Shown: positions 24,722 to 34,400 of the stretch, piece after piece
How the letters are laid out: each line of letters starts with the position of its first letter
How positions within the stretch are numbered: the stretch's first letter is position 1
From: Bacteroidota bacterium
GTDB taxonomy: Bacteria > Bacteroidota > Bacteroidia > Cytophagales > Cyclobacteriaceae
Direction of reading: 5' to 3'
NCBI GenBank assembly: GCA_018267285.1
Contig: JAFDYU010000015.1
Location: 62,001 to 126,000 of the forward strand
Length of the DNA stretch: 64,000 bases
Notes under the pieces: generated by a model
Seen by the model: the letters and a program-made list of their open reading frames with translations, nothing else
What the model was told of the DNA's origin: nothing
The model's database searches: none
Program-made: the position numbers and the translations under genes

Positions 24722-27700
24722 TTAGTTTATTCGTTTAAAGTATTCGTTAACCTCTTTTTTATAGTATGGAAACAGCTTCGGTGGAAGCGATTTTAACAAT
24801 TCTACTTCTTTTTCTTTTAATCTTAAATACTGCTCAAAACTTGGTGGGATATCTTTTTGGTAATCTTTTGCCGTCTGCCCTTTTCTTTCCTGATCAAGGT
24901 CTTGCTCGCGCATAGATTTTTCTGCTTCCAATAATCTCGTGAGTATTTCATTTTGCCTTCGTATCGTCTGTTCTGTGATCTGCTTGTTAACCAAATCCAT
25001 TTCGGTTTGTTCCATTTTTCCCGGCAAATCTCCACCAATCTCTTTACCTCCTTCTCTTTTTAACTTTTCCTGCATTTCTTTAAGAGCATTCCTTATCCGC
25101 TCTTGTTCGGCAGCAAGTTTTGCCAGGTCTTCAGAGTACAACCTTCCTGCTTTTTGCCCGGCTTTTAATTTTTCAATTTGCCTATTTATTTCTTGCTGCA
25201 TCTTTCCCAGGTTAGGGAGCTTTTTTCCGTTTTGTTTCGACCCCTTTCCTTTGCCGGGCATGGCATTGGCCATGGCATTCATCATATTTTCAAAATGATC
25301 GTTCAACATCAATGCAAGGTTATTGATGTTGGTCATGGAGCGTTGCATTTCGGCTGAAGCGTTGCTTTTCTTCCTGTCTTTTATATGTTCAAGTGCTTTG
25401 TTAAGGTGGCTGTTAAGCTCATTGATTTCCCGGGTTGCAATGTTACTTAAGAAAGGGTCTTTTTTAGAAAGCTGTAACAAGCTGTCTGCCAACACTTTAG
25501 AATCATTTTTTAAATTAACCTGCCCCTCTGATACTTGAATATATTTTGGATCCGATTGCTGCACAGTATTAAAATCCTTCATCAAATTTTCCTGATCGAA
25601 TGATAGCTTAATCAAACCATGAACGATTTGCCGTAAGCTTTCCAAATTTTGCGTATCGATTTCCATTTGCATGGAACTCTGCATTTGTTTTAAGCCCTTT
25701 TGTATGTCCTTCATTTTACTAACGGCATTCTTTTGATGTTGAATCGACTTCGAGGGCATGTTCTGCTCCAGCGATTCTTTACTCTGTTGTTCGTTGTTTT
25801 CAAGTTGTTCTAAATCTTCTTTTTCCGGCTTAGGTTGTTCTTCGCCAATTTCGTCTCCGAGTTTGTTGAGCTCTTCTAAAGATTTTTCAAACTTTTTTAA
25901 TTCGTCCTGAAGTTTTTGCTGGTCTTCGGCCAGATCTTTATTTGATTTACTGCCTTCATTGTCTTTGCTGTTGTTATCCTTTTCCGAAGACTTTTCTGTG
26001 TTATTCAGTAACTGCTCTTGTTTTTCTTGTTGCTTGCTCATCTCGCTGATGGCTTGCTCGAGTTTGTATTCGTACTGCAGTTGTTTAAACAGCTCCAGCG
26101 CACGCTCCAATTCTTGCTCAAGGTTGATTTGCTTTTGATTCATCTTTTCAAGGAGGCGTTGAATCTTTTGAGAGTCAACATTTTCTTTCAGCAGTTTTTC
26201 AAGCTCATTAAACAAGGCTTTCGTCTCCTCGTCCAGCAGTTGATCCATCAGCTTTTGGATTTGCTCCGATTTTTCTTTGATCTTCTCGTTTTCCTGGGAG
26301 AAGGTTTCTTTTTGCCGTTCGAGCAATCGGTTCTCTTGCTGAAAGTCTTTAATGTTTTGATCTAATTTCTTTTTTTGCTCGACCAAATCATTCAAAAGTT
26401 TTTTGTCTTGCCAGTCGAGATTGTTTTTCGATCTCAACTTTTGTTCGGCCTCATTGATGGAGCGTTTCAGCTCTTTAGCTTTTTCAACCCCGTTATCAAT
26501 TTTATTTTGGGTAAGATTTTGCTGTTCCGCAACTGTGGTTTTCAATTGAGCCTCTGTTGGTAAAGAAAAAGAATAACTAGCCGAACGTGTAGATTTTCTT
26601 CCATTAACACCATCGTTATCCCAAACCTCAAAATAATAGTTTAACCGATCTCCCGGTTTAAGATGCAGCGAATCGATCGACCAAGAATAAAAATACCTTT
26701 GCGCTGCGGCCGTTGTTACGGGTATTTTAATTGAACTGGTTGGGTTGCTATTTATTTGATAGATCAAATTCAAATTGCTGATGCCATAATCATCTTTGAT
26801 TTCGCCACCCAACAAAATTGATTTGTACAAGACAGAGTCTTGCAACGATTCAACTATAATTTGAGGATGTTGGTCTTTAATAATGTCTATAGAAAAAGAA
26901 ATTTTTTCTTTGCCGTAGCCTGTTTCGTTTTTTAGGTGAATGGAATATTGCTCATTGGTTTTAAATGTGCGGTTGTATTCAAATAATTGATTATCAACCT
27001 GTTTCATGATTATTTGCTCTTGTGCGGATATGAATGCAATGACCGCGCTTTCGGTATGCTCCGCTTTCACATCCCATTTAATTTTTGTGCCTTCAGGCAC
27101 GGCTATATTCCCATCATTCGTAATTATTGCTTTGGGTTTTCCGGTATAAAAAGGAAATTCAGATTCTATTTTTAGTTCGGTCAGCCCCGGTCTGTTCGCA
27201 AGAGTTATTTCATAGGGAGCTGAAAAAAAACCAGCGGCTTCAATTTGAAACCGCAGCGGCTGCTGAAGTTTTTCAAACAGATATTGAAAATTTCCATCAG
27301 CAAGATTTTCCAACTTTAGCTTTTGCGTTCCGGAAATTAAATAAGCCGATTGCGGCAACGAGTTGCCACTCATTTTTACATTCAAATTGAAATCTTCATT
27401 GAAGAAAGCAACTAAATTTTTGTTGGTTACACTAAAGAGAAAGGGAGCTTCGGGTGAAAATTCCTGATTGAAATTTACAATTCGTTTGGTGCTCTTTGTG
27501 AAAATTCCACTGTTGATAAATGCAAGCGCAACAATCAATACCGTAGGAGTAATTAAATAACGTAAATATTTTTTGTTAGCCTTGAGGTCAACGGCCTGTT
27601 CGAACGAAATATTTTCAAGTTGTTTTGATTTCTGAGCAACGCTTGCCTCTGCCAGCGTGCCTTTATCTTTTGAGGAAAGCTGAATAACGTTAAGAAGCTT

Positions 27701-28018
27701 ATCTCCAATAGTTGGAAAATGTGCCCCAATAATTTTAGCGCTCTCCTCTTCGTTAAGTCCTTTACCGTACCACCACCATGTTAAGGGTTTTTTGAAAAAA
27801 TGGATAATGAGGAAGATTAAAGCAGAAATAAACACGGCTAAAACAAAAAAACGGGAGGTGCGGCTTAACCAAAAAAAGTATTCGATTAAACTAACCGAAA
27901 GGAAATACCCCAACAGTATTGCGGGAACAAGGATGCTGCCCCGAACCAGATAATTTTTGTAATACTTTCGCTTAAAAAAAGCGATTTTTTTTACGATGCC
28001 TTTTGCCTCCTCTTCCAT
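24722..28018 (-). CDS. DUF4175-type membrane protein with long coiled coil
   Basis: 1098 residues from ATG 28018 (a TTG 30 bases earlier is possible). Two N-terminal helices (about 25-75) and a third near 155-175, then a beta-rich region to ~470 with YFEVWDNDGVNG. A very long charged coiled coil follows (about 480-800, rich in Gln, Glu, Lys), and a helical C-terminal part with MPGKGKGSKQNGKKLP. This is the Bacteroidota DUF4175 layout; function is unknown. The topology places the large beta/coiled-coil part in the periplasm. It is in one run with the HATPase and ybeY. Confidence 0.8.
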   Translation of the reverse strand: MEEEAKGIVKKIAFFKRKYYKNYLVRGSILVPAILLGYFLSVSLIEYFFWLSRTSRFFVLAVFISALIFLIIHFFKKPLTWWWYGKGLNEEESAKIIGAHFPTIGDKLLNVIQLSSKDKGTLAEASVAQKSKQLENISFEQAVDLKANKKYLRYLITPTVLIVALAFINSGIFTKSTKRIVNFNQEFSPEAPFLFSVTNKNLVAFFNEDFNLNVKMSGNSLPQSAYLISGTQKLKLENLADGNFQYLFEKLQQPLRFQIEAAGFFSAPYEITLANRPGLTELKIESEFPFYTGKPKAIITNDGNIAVPEGTKIKWDVKAEHTESAVIAFISAQEQIIMKQVDNQLFEYNRTFKTNEQYSIHLKNETGYGKEKISFSIDIIKDQHPQIIVESLQDSVLYKSILLGGEIKDDYGISNLNLIYQINSNPTSSIKIPVTTAAAQRYFYSWSIDSLHLKPGDRLNYYFEVWDNDGVNGRKSTRSASYSFSLPTEAQLKTTVAEQQNLTQNKIDNGVEKAKELKRSINEAEQKLRSKNNLDWQDKKLLNDLVEQKKKLDQNIKDFQQENRLLERQKETFSQENEKIKEKSEQIQKLMDQLLDEETKALFNELEKLLKENVDSQKIQRLLEKMNQKQINLEQELERALELFKQLQYEYKLEQAISEMSKQQEKQEQLLNNTEKSSEKDNNSKDNEGSKSNKDLAEDQQKLQDELKKFEKSLEELNKLGDEIGEEQPKPEKEDLEQLENNEQQSKESLEQNMPSKSIQHQKNAVSKMKDIQKGLKQMQSSMQMEIDTQNLESLRQIVHGLIKLSFDQENLMKDFNTVQQSDPKYIQVSEGQVNLKNDSKVLADSLLQLSKKDPFLSNIATREINELNSHLNKALEHIKDRKKSNASAEMQRSMTNINNLALMLNDHFENMMNAMANAMPGKGKGSKQNGKKLPNLGKMQQEINRQIEKLKAGQKAGRLYSEDLAKLAAEQERIRNALKEMQEKLKREGGKEIGGDLPGKMEQTEMDLVNKQITEQTIRRQNEILTRLLEAEKSMREQDLDQERKGQTAKDYQKDIPPSFEQYLRLKEKEVELLKSLPPKLFPYYKKEVNEYFKRIN

Positions 28019-28096
28019 CCAGAGATTTGTACGTCTACGGTGAAACAAAGTTTAGAAATCTAAGGTAGCGTAGGCCATGGAGTAATCAAAAGGAAA

Positions 28097-28471
28097 TTAC
28101 GTTGGCAGCTGGTTAAACCTCCAGCCTAGCTCTTTTTCGAAATACTCGATAACGTGCATTTTCAATAACTTCTCTTGTTCGAGTAAATCAAAATGGGGAA
28201 GTTTTTTTAGTAACCTCCAATGCGGCCAACCCTCTTTGTCGGTTCCGTCCAGTTGGTAGTAACCTGATAAACTCAATACTTTACAAATGGCAATGTGTAG
28301 GAGGTCCTGTTTTTCTTCCTTCGAAAAAGTGCGGGCACCACGCCCCAATTCTTGAACCCCGATTGTAAAAAGCACCCCGTTCAAGTCTTTTGGTTTTTTG
28401 CCAAGCGACTTTTCTAATTCTGCGAGCAGCGCTTGCCAAGTACGCTCAAGTTCAAGATCACGCTTAAGCAT
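28097..28471 (-). CDS. conserved hypothetical protein
   Basis: 124 residues, soluble and helical, with no signal peptide. Segments include VLFTIGVQELGRG, FSKEEKQDLLHIAICKVL and a tryptophan-containing C-terminus (GWPHWRLL, ELGWRFNQLP). I do not recognise a named domain. It overlaps the preceding carboxymuconolactone decarboxylase-like gene by 8 bases, so both are translated from one mRNA, and it precedes the DUF4175 gene by about 80 bp. Confidence 0.7.
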   Translation of the reverse strand: MLKRDLELERTWQALLAELEKSLGKKPKDLNGVLFTIGVQELGRGARTFSKEEKQDLLHIAICKVLSLSGYYQLDGTDKEGWPHWRLLKKLPHFDLLEQEKLLKMHVIEYFEKELGWRFNQLPT

Positions 28472-28808
28472 GGCCGGTTAGTTGTTCCCAATATTCGAAA
28501 GCCCTTCTAAGGTGTGGAACTACAATAGTTCCTCCAATAAGTGTTGCAATACCCATGGCTTCATTAACTTCTTCAGTCGAGAGACCCAGTTCATGGCATT
28601 TTCCTAAATGATATTTAACACAATCATCGCAACGCAACACCATAGAACATGAAAGGCCAATCAGTTCTTTCGATTTTTCGTTGAGCGCACCCGGCTGATA
28701 GGCGTTTGTATCGAGATTAAAAATGCGTTTTAAAATCAAATTATCCGAAGCCAATATTTTTTCGTTCATCTTGCTCCGATAATCATTAAATTGGTTGACT
28801 AACTCCAT
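28464..28808 (-). CDS. carboxymuconolactone decarboxylase-like (AhpD-type) protein
   Basis: 114 residues, one CMD domain. It has the redox-active pair C60-x2-C63 with H67 (MVLRCDDCVKYHLGKC), the AhpD-type peroxidase/disulfide motif, so a thiol redox role is likelier than aromatic acid decarboxylation. The helical flanks are typical (ALNEKSKELIGL before, LGLSTEEVNEAMGIA after). It is the first gene of the minus-strand run toward mnmG and divergent from comF across 35 bp. Confidence 0.85.
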   Translation of the reverse strand: MELVNQFNDYRSKMNEKILASDNLILKRIFNLDTNAYQPGALNEKSKELIGLSCSMVLRCDDCVKYHLGKCHELGLSTEEVNEAMGIATLIGGTIVVPHLRRAFEYWEQLTGHA

Positions 28809-28843
28809 ACACTAAATTTTTTTGTAAAGATGGGGCGTTATCC

Positions 28844-29551
28844 ATGAAATCAAAAGTTATCGAGGTGCACTCTTGGTTATCTGATTTTATTTCTCTGTTT
28901 TTCCCACAAACCTGTATGGGCTGCTCGCTCGGCTTGGCAAAAGGGGAGGAAATATTATGTACAAAATGTATTTTGGAATTGCCGTTAACACATTTCAGTT
29001 CTTTTGAAGAGAACCCGGTAAAAGAACGTTTTATTGGCAGACTGCCGATTAAACAAGCCTGGGCTTTGTTAAGGTATAGGAAATCGGGGGTTGTTCAACA
29101 ATTACTTCATCAATTGAAATACAAGAATTACCCGGAAATTGGGCTGAGACTTGGCAAATTAGCGGGTGAAGATTACCTCAATAATAATGGACATGCAGCT
29201 TTTGATTTTATCGTACCGGTGCCATTGCACGCAGCGAGGCTGAGAAACCGAGGCTACAACCAAAGCACAAAATTTGCCAAAGGAATAGCTAGTGCGTTGA
29301 AAATTCCGGTCGATGAAAAACTGCTTTTTCGCAGAAGCAATACGAATACTCAAACTACTAAAACCCGCGAAGAGCGTTGGGAAAATGTGCAACATGCTTT
29401 TGAGGTAACCGGACAAAATAAGGTAGAAGGAAAAAGAATCTTGCTGGTGGATGATGTTGTTACTACCGGAGCCACACTTGAAGCTTGTGGAGAAAAATTA
29501 ATTAAAGCGGGGTGCAAGGAGTTGAGTATAGCTTGCATTGCGGAAGCATAA
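28844..29551 (+). CDS. comF: ComF-family phosphoribosyltransferase-like protein
   Basis: 235 residues. N-terminal zinc-binding cysteines (CMGCSLGLAKGEEILCTKC), then a phosphoribosyltransferase fold ending with the PRPP loop ILLVDDVVTTGAT. FIVPVPLHAARLRNRGYNQS is the ComF signature. In naturally competent bacteria ComF helps take up transforming DNA; elsewhere its role is uncertain. It ends right at a strong bidirectional terminator. Confidence 0.92.
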   Translation: MKSKVIEVHSWLSDFISLFFPQTCMGCSLGLAKGEEILCTKCILELPLTHFSSFEENPVKERFIGRLPIKQAWALLRYRKSGVVQQLLHQLKYKNYPEIGLRLGKLAGEDYLNNNGHAAFDFIVPVPLHAARLRNRGYNQSTKFAKGIASALKIPVDEKLLFRRSNTNTQTTKTREERWENVQHAFEVTGQNKVEGKRILLVDDVVTTGATLEACGEKLIKAGCKELSIACIAEA

Positions 29552-29552
29552 A

Positions 29553-29579
29553 AAAAGCCCCGCAATTTGCAGGGCTTTT
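29553..29579. terminator. bidirectional terminator between comF and gldJ-like gene
   Basis: AAAAGCCC (29553-29560) and GGGCTTTT (29572-29579) form the stem, with an inner GCA/TGC pairing. The A-run before and T-run after let it serve both convergent genes. Confidence 0.85.
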
Positions 29580-29597
29580 CTTTAATATTATTTTGTC

Positions 29598-30902
29598 TTA
29601 ATAATTTGATCCGGCACGGATCATAGCGCAACGGAAACCGATGGTAGCCGTGGCAGAATCTTGATCTAGGAATCTGCGTGTACCGGGAGACATCCAGTAA
29701 GCCACATCTTTCCACGAGCCACCTTTGTAAACCCGAACTTTGTCTGAAACCAAAGAGATAAACCCTTGGGGGTTTTTGGTGTATTCATAGGTCCGAACAC
29801 CTTTCTGCGTACCATCAGGCAATGTTATGGTGGTGTCTTTGGCCGTTTTGGTGTAGCGATTTCTATAAGCGTTATGGCTGTCGATGAAATCGTCTCTACG
29901 GATAGGATTCAAATCATCAAAATCCTGATGCGAAAGAGGTCTGTAAATATCCATTACCCACTCGCTCACGTTACCAGCCATATTATACAAACCGTAATCA
30001 TTGGGTGGATATTCATAAATATAAGAAGTGATAAGAGCTCCGTCATTCAAACGACCGGCTATACCGGCATAATCGCCCCGGCCTCTTTTAAAGTTGGCGA
30101 GGAAATATCCCATTTGTTTTCCATACGGATTGCGGAGCGCGTGGCCATCCCAAGGATAGATGCGTTGGTGGGTTTGCATTTCTTCCAGCCACTGAGTTCC
30201 GATCAAAGCTTGTGCAGCATACTCCCACTCGGCTTCAGTTGGCAGACGATAAGCAGGAATAACTACACCAGATTCAAGAGGTATTCTTCCGCCACCACTT
30301 TGTTCTGCGGGTGTTTCAATGCCTGCTTTCACGGCAAGGTCTGCATTTACTACTGCAGTTCTCCATTTAGCATACTCATTTGCTTGAGACCATTTGATAC
30401 CTACCACAGGGAAATAGCGGAATCCAGGGTATCTTAAATAATGGTCAACATAAGGGTCGTTGTAGGCCAATCTGGACTTCCATACCAAAGTATCCGGTAA
30501 CGCTGCGCTGTATGCCTTGCCCCCATCTACTTTAGTTGAATCTGTGGTAAGATGATAGAGATATTCGAGCCAGTGAATGTTTGCAATTTCAGTTTCATCC
30601 ATGTAAAACGAAGCGACAGAAACGGTGCGCTCTACGTTGTCGCGGTAGGCCATCACATCTTCTTCAAATGATCCGAGCACGGTGCGGCCGCCTTCGATAA
30701 ACACCATGTTGGGGGCATCGGGCTGCGAACTGTAGGGCATCACAGCAAACCCTTCGGCAGGGTCGTTGGTGTATGCGAGCCCTGTAGCGGTGCTAAGTTG
30801 ACCCGGGTTTTGGGCAGTAGGTTTTCCACCTTTGCGTAAAAAGCAAGAGGAAACCACCAAAGAAAGCCCGACTAAATAAAAAAATGTCTGTAAACGCTTC
30901 AT
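29598..30902 (-). CDS. gldJ: GldJ-like gliding/T9SS lipoprotein with SUMF1 domain
   Basis: 434 residues. Lipoprotein signal with C20 (LSLVVSSCFLRKGG). The rest is an FGE-sulfatase (SUMF1) fold: MVFIEGGRTVLGSFEEDV, FYMDETEIANIHWLEYL, YRLPTEAEWEYAA, NDYGLYNMAGNVSEWVMD, VRVYKGGSWKDVAYW, and the closing TIGFRCAM. ALPDTLVWKSRLAYN and YLRYPGFRYFPVVGI agree with Flavobacterium GldJ rather than GldK. GldJ is required for gliding and stabilises the type IX secretion core. It is shorter than the flavobacterial form (~560), missing an insert. No other gld genes are in the window. Confidence 0.75.
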   Translation of the reverse strand: MKRLQTFFYLVGLSLVVSSCFLRKGGKPTAQNPGQLSTATGLAYTNDPAEGFAVMPYSSQPDAPNMVFIEGGRTVLGSFEEDVMAYRDNVERTVSVASFYMDETEIANIHWLEYLYHLTTDSTKVDGGKAYSAALPDTLVWKSRLAYNDPYVDHYLRYPGFRYFPVVGIKWSQANEYAKWRTAVVNADLAVKAGIETPAEQSGGGRIPLESGVVIPAYRLPTEAEWEYAAQALIGTQWLEEMQTHQRIYPWDGHALRNPYGKQMGYFLANFKRGRGDYAGIAGRLNDGALITSYIYEYPPNDYGLYNMAGNVSEWVMDIYRPLSHQDFDDLNPIRRDDFIDSHNAYRNRYTKTAKDTTITLPDGTQKGVRTYEYTKNPQGFISLVSDKVRVYKGGSWKDVAYWMSPGTRRFLDQDSATATIGFRCAMIRAGSNY

Positions 30903-31221
30903 TTGCTTTGAGTGTTTTGAATGAAAGTAACCGCTAATATAAAAAGATTAATATCAGTTTTCCAAAGCCGCCTGCTTTTTTGAGAATTAATACTGAAGAT
31001 ACAAAAAACGATAGATTAGTTTTCAAGCTGAGCCTGTTGCAACCTGATTTCGATACGAAATCCTAGGTAACTAACGATAATAACGGCAGAATATTACAAA
31101 CTCAAATTGGGAAAAAAATTCCTTTTTTGGGCTGAAAGCAATCGCACAAGGCTTAAAACACCTAAAAAAACAAAGTGGCATGGTATTGAACCTGTTTGGG
31201 TAACAAACAAATACATTTTTT
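30903..31221. other. 319-bp intergenic region, no gene seen
   Basis: AT-rich, several stops in every frame. It must hold the promoter of the gldJ-like gene and of the small gene at 31222. A TGGCATGGTATTGAA stretch (31176-31190) resembles a sigma-54 site but the spacing between its two halves is off by one base. Confidence 0.5.
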
Positions 31222-31479
31222 ATGATTACCCTGAAAGATTTTCAAAGCGCATCGTTTGAAAAGAAGTGCGATTGGGTTACCGGCTACTCCAATTTTTTGT
31301 CGACAAGAAGACTAGGCGATGCAAAAGTTTACCTCTACCACGCGGGCGAGTTTTTTATTGAAGTGTACTACTCGCCTACGTACAAAAAAGTGTTGATGAT
31401 CAATGCCTTCAGCAACATTTCGAGTTTGGATCCTTATCTAGACTCAATCTCTCTCTATGATTTAGGAATCAACCTGTGA
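31222..31479 (+). CDS. small conserved hypothetical protein
   Basis: 85 residues, no signal peptide or membrane helix. Mixed alpha/beta look: MITLKDFQSASFEKKCDW at the start, then VYLYHAGEFFIEVYYSP and KKVLMINAF. The composition is that of a real soluble protein. It converges with mfd, overlapping its 3' end by 11 bases. Function unknown. Confidence 0.6.
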   Translation: MITLKDFQSASFEKKCDWVTGYSNFLSTRRLGDAKVYLYHAGEFFIEVYYSPTYKKVLMINAFSNISSLDPYLDSISLYDLGINL

Positions 31480-34400
31480 TTTGATTCAGCACCTGAAGGC
31501 CGCGCTCAACGGATACGATTTTTTCGATCGTTAAAATTAATTTGCCCGAAGCATCTTTCATGCGGCAAGTTTTAGAATGCTGTTGAACAAATGCCAGGAT
31601 TTTTCCAAAAGTAGCAGACTTAAAATAGTCTTCGTTTCCCGATACAAAATGGATTTTCATCTTTTCGTTTTTGAGGCTGATTTTTTCGAAGCCCAAAATT
31701 TCACCTGCCCAGCGGAGCCGCACGGAATGAATAAGCTGTTGTACAGACTCCGGCATGGTACCAAAGCGGTCGGTTAGCGAGCTGATAAACTTCTCCAGGT
31801 CTGCTTCGGATTTGATGTTGTCAAGCATTGAATACAGTTGCAGCCGCTCGGTTGTGCTGTTTACATAATCATCCGGGATAAGAATTTCCAAATCGGTTTC
31901 GATCACACAATCAGGAACAATAAGTTTTGCTTTTTCGGCAAGTTCTTCTGAGAATAAATCTTTAAACTCTGTTTCTTTTAGTTCTTGAATGGCATCGTCT
32001 AAAATTTTGTGGTAGGTGTCAAAACCCAGATCGGTGATAAAACCACTTTGTTCGGCACCCAATAAATTTCCGGCACCGCGAATATCAAGATCGCGCATGG
32101 CCACTTTAAAGCCATCGCCTAGTTCGGAAAACTCTTCTAATGCGGCCAACCGTTTCCGTGAATCGGAAGAAAGCACAGAACTTGGCGGGGTGAGGAGGTA
32201 GCAATACGCTTTTTTGTTGGATCGGCCTACACGCCCGCGCATCTGGTGCAGATCGCTCAGGCCAAATAAATGTGCGTTGTTGATGATGATGGTATTGGCG
32301 TTCGGAATATCCAAGCCCGATTCAATGATGTTGGTTGAAACGAGCACATCGTATTCGCCTTCGATAAATTTGATCATCACTTTTTCTAACCGGTCGCCAT
32401 CCATTTGCCCGTGGGCAATGCCAATGCGCGAATCGGGTACAAGTTTAAAAATCAGGTTTGCAACCTGCTCGATATCGCTCACTCGGTTATGAACAAAAAA
32501 TACCTGACCGTTTCGTTGCAGTTCATGGCTTACCGCATCTCTGATTTTGGCCTCTTCAAAAACATGAAGTTCGGTAGTTACAGGCTGTCGGTTGGGTGGA
32601 GGAGTTGAAATAATACTTAAGTCGCGCGCACCCATTAACGAAAAATGAAGTGTGCGGGGTATGGGCGTTGCCGTTAGCGTCAACACATCAACGTTTACCT
32701 TTAATTCTTTCAGGCGGTCTTTTGTTTTCACGCCAAACTTTTGCTCCTCGTCAACAACCAATAAACCTAAATTTTTAAACTCAACATCTTTGCTAACCAC
32801 CCGGTGCGTGCCGATGATAATGTTGGTTGTTCCTTCTTTTACAGAAGAGAGGGTTTGTTTGATTTCTTTATCGGATTTAAAGCGCGAAACATATTCCACT
32901 TTTATGGGGAAGCTTGCGAGACGTTCTGAAAACGTGCGATGGTGCTGCATCGCTAAAATGGTAGTAGGCACGAGCACCGCCACTTGCTTGCCTTCGGTGG
33001 CTGCTTTGAAGGCAGCACGGATGGCCACTTCGGTTTTTCCAAAACCAACATCGCCACAAATCAACCGGTCCATGGGGTGAGGTTGCTGCATATCGTGTTT
33101 TACATCGTCAGTGGCCTTGGCTTGATCGGGCGTGTCTTCGTAGATAAAAGATGTTTCCAGTTCAGCTTGAAGAAAACTATCTTGAGCAAACGCATAACCG
33201 GGAGCTTGCTTACGTTTGGCGTAAAGATCGATCAGCTCTTTGGCGATGTCTTTTACTTTCTTTTTTACTTTAGCCTTCTTGCTTTCCCACTCACCGGAAC
33301 CGAGTTTGCTGATGGCAGGAGGTGTACCCTCTTTGCCGGAATATTTTGAGATTTTGTGCAGCGCGTGGATGCTTACGTACAGCAAATCGTCATCGCGAAA
33401 GACCAGACGGATGGCCTCTTGTTCGCGGCCGTTAACATCTTTTTTTTCGAGGCCGGCAAATTTGCCGATGCCGTAATCGATATGCGTAACAAAATCGCCC
33501 GGCTGCAAGGCTTGTAACTCCCGAAATGTTAGAGCTTTTGATTTCGAAAACTTTTCTTTGGTTTTGTACCTATGGAAACGTTCGAAAATCTGGTGATCGG
33601 TATAACAAACAATTTTCGATTGAAAATCGATAAAGCCCTGACGCAATGAAAAATCCAGCGTTTGAAATGTTAATTCGGGATGGATTTCTTCAAAGATACC
33701 CCGCAGGCGTTCGGTTTGTTTTTGCTGGTCCGTTGCAATAAAATTAGCGAAACCATTTTGCTGATGTTCGAGAAGGTTTGCCGCGAGCAGTTCAAAATTT
33801 TTGCTGAAAGACGGTTGGGCCGAAGAATTAAAATCAAACGTTTTAGAAGGAGGTAAATAAAAACGCTGTCCAAATTCAATGCAGGTACGTTTTTCTAAAT
33901 GACTTTTGAAACTCTCGGCATTTTCAAATAGCTGTTGAGGCTCTAACGAGATGGACGTTCCGCTTTCGCGAAGGATTTTATCAAAACTTTGGCAGGCTTT
34001 TTCAAAACTTTTCTGAATGGCATCGCAGGTGAGGCCCTTATCCTTGATCCATATTTTGGTATGATCCCCTATAAATTCAAAAACAGATTGCCGTTCTTCC
34101 TGCACCAGTCGTGTTTGCACGTTGGGCATCAGGCTCACTTTATCGAGGACATCCACCGACAGTTGTGACCCCGGATCGAACTTGCGGATGCTGTCCACCT
34201 CATCGCCAAACAATTCGATCCGGTGCGGAAGCTCATGCGCAAACGAGAACACGTCAATAATTCCTCCGCGCACCGCAAACTGGCCGGCCTCGTACACAAA
34301 ATCGGTCTTTTCAAAATCGTAGGTGTGCAAAAATTCTTCTAAAAAATTTCGATCAAGTTTTTCTCCTTTCTGGATCAAGAAAGTATTCGATGCCAGCGAT

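Noticed and set aside
31176-31190. Sigma-54-like promoter TGGCATGGTATTGAA before the 85-aa gene
   Set aside because: The -24 part is good, but the -12 part reads TTGAA and the spacing is one base short of the strict 24/12 pattern.
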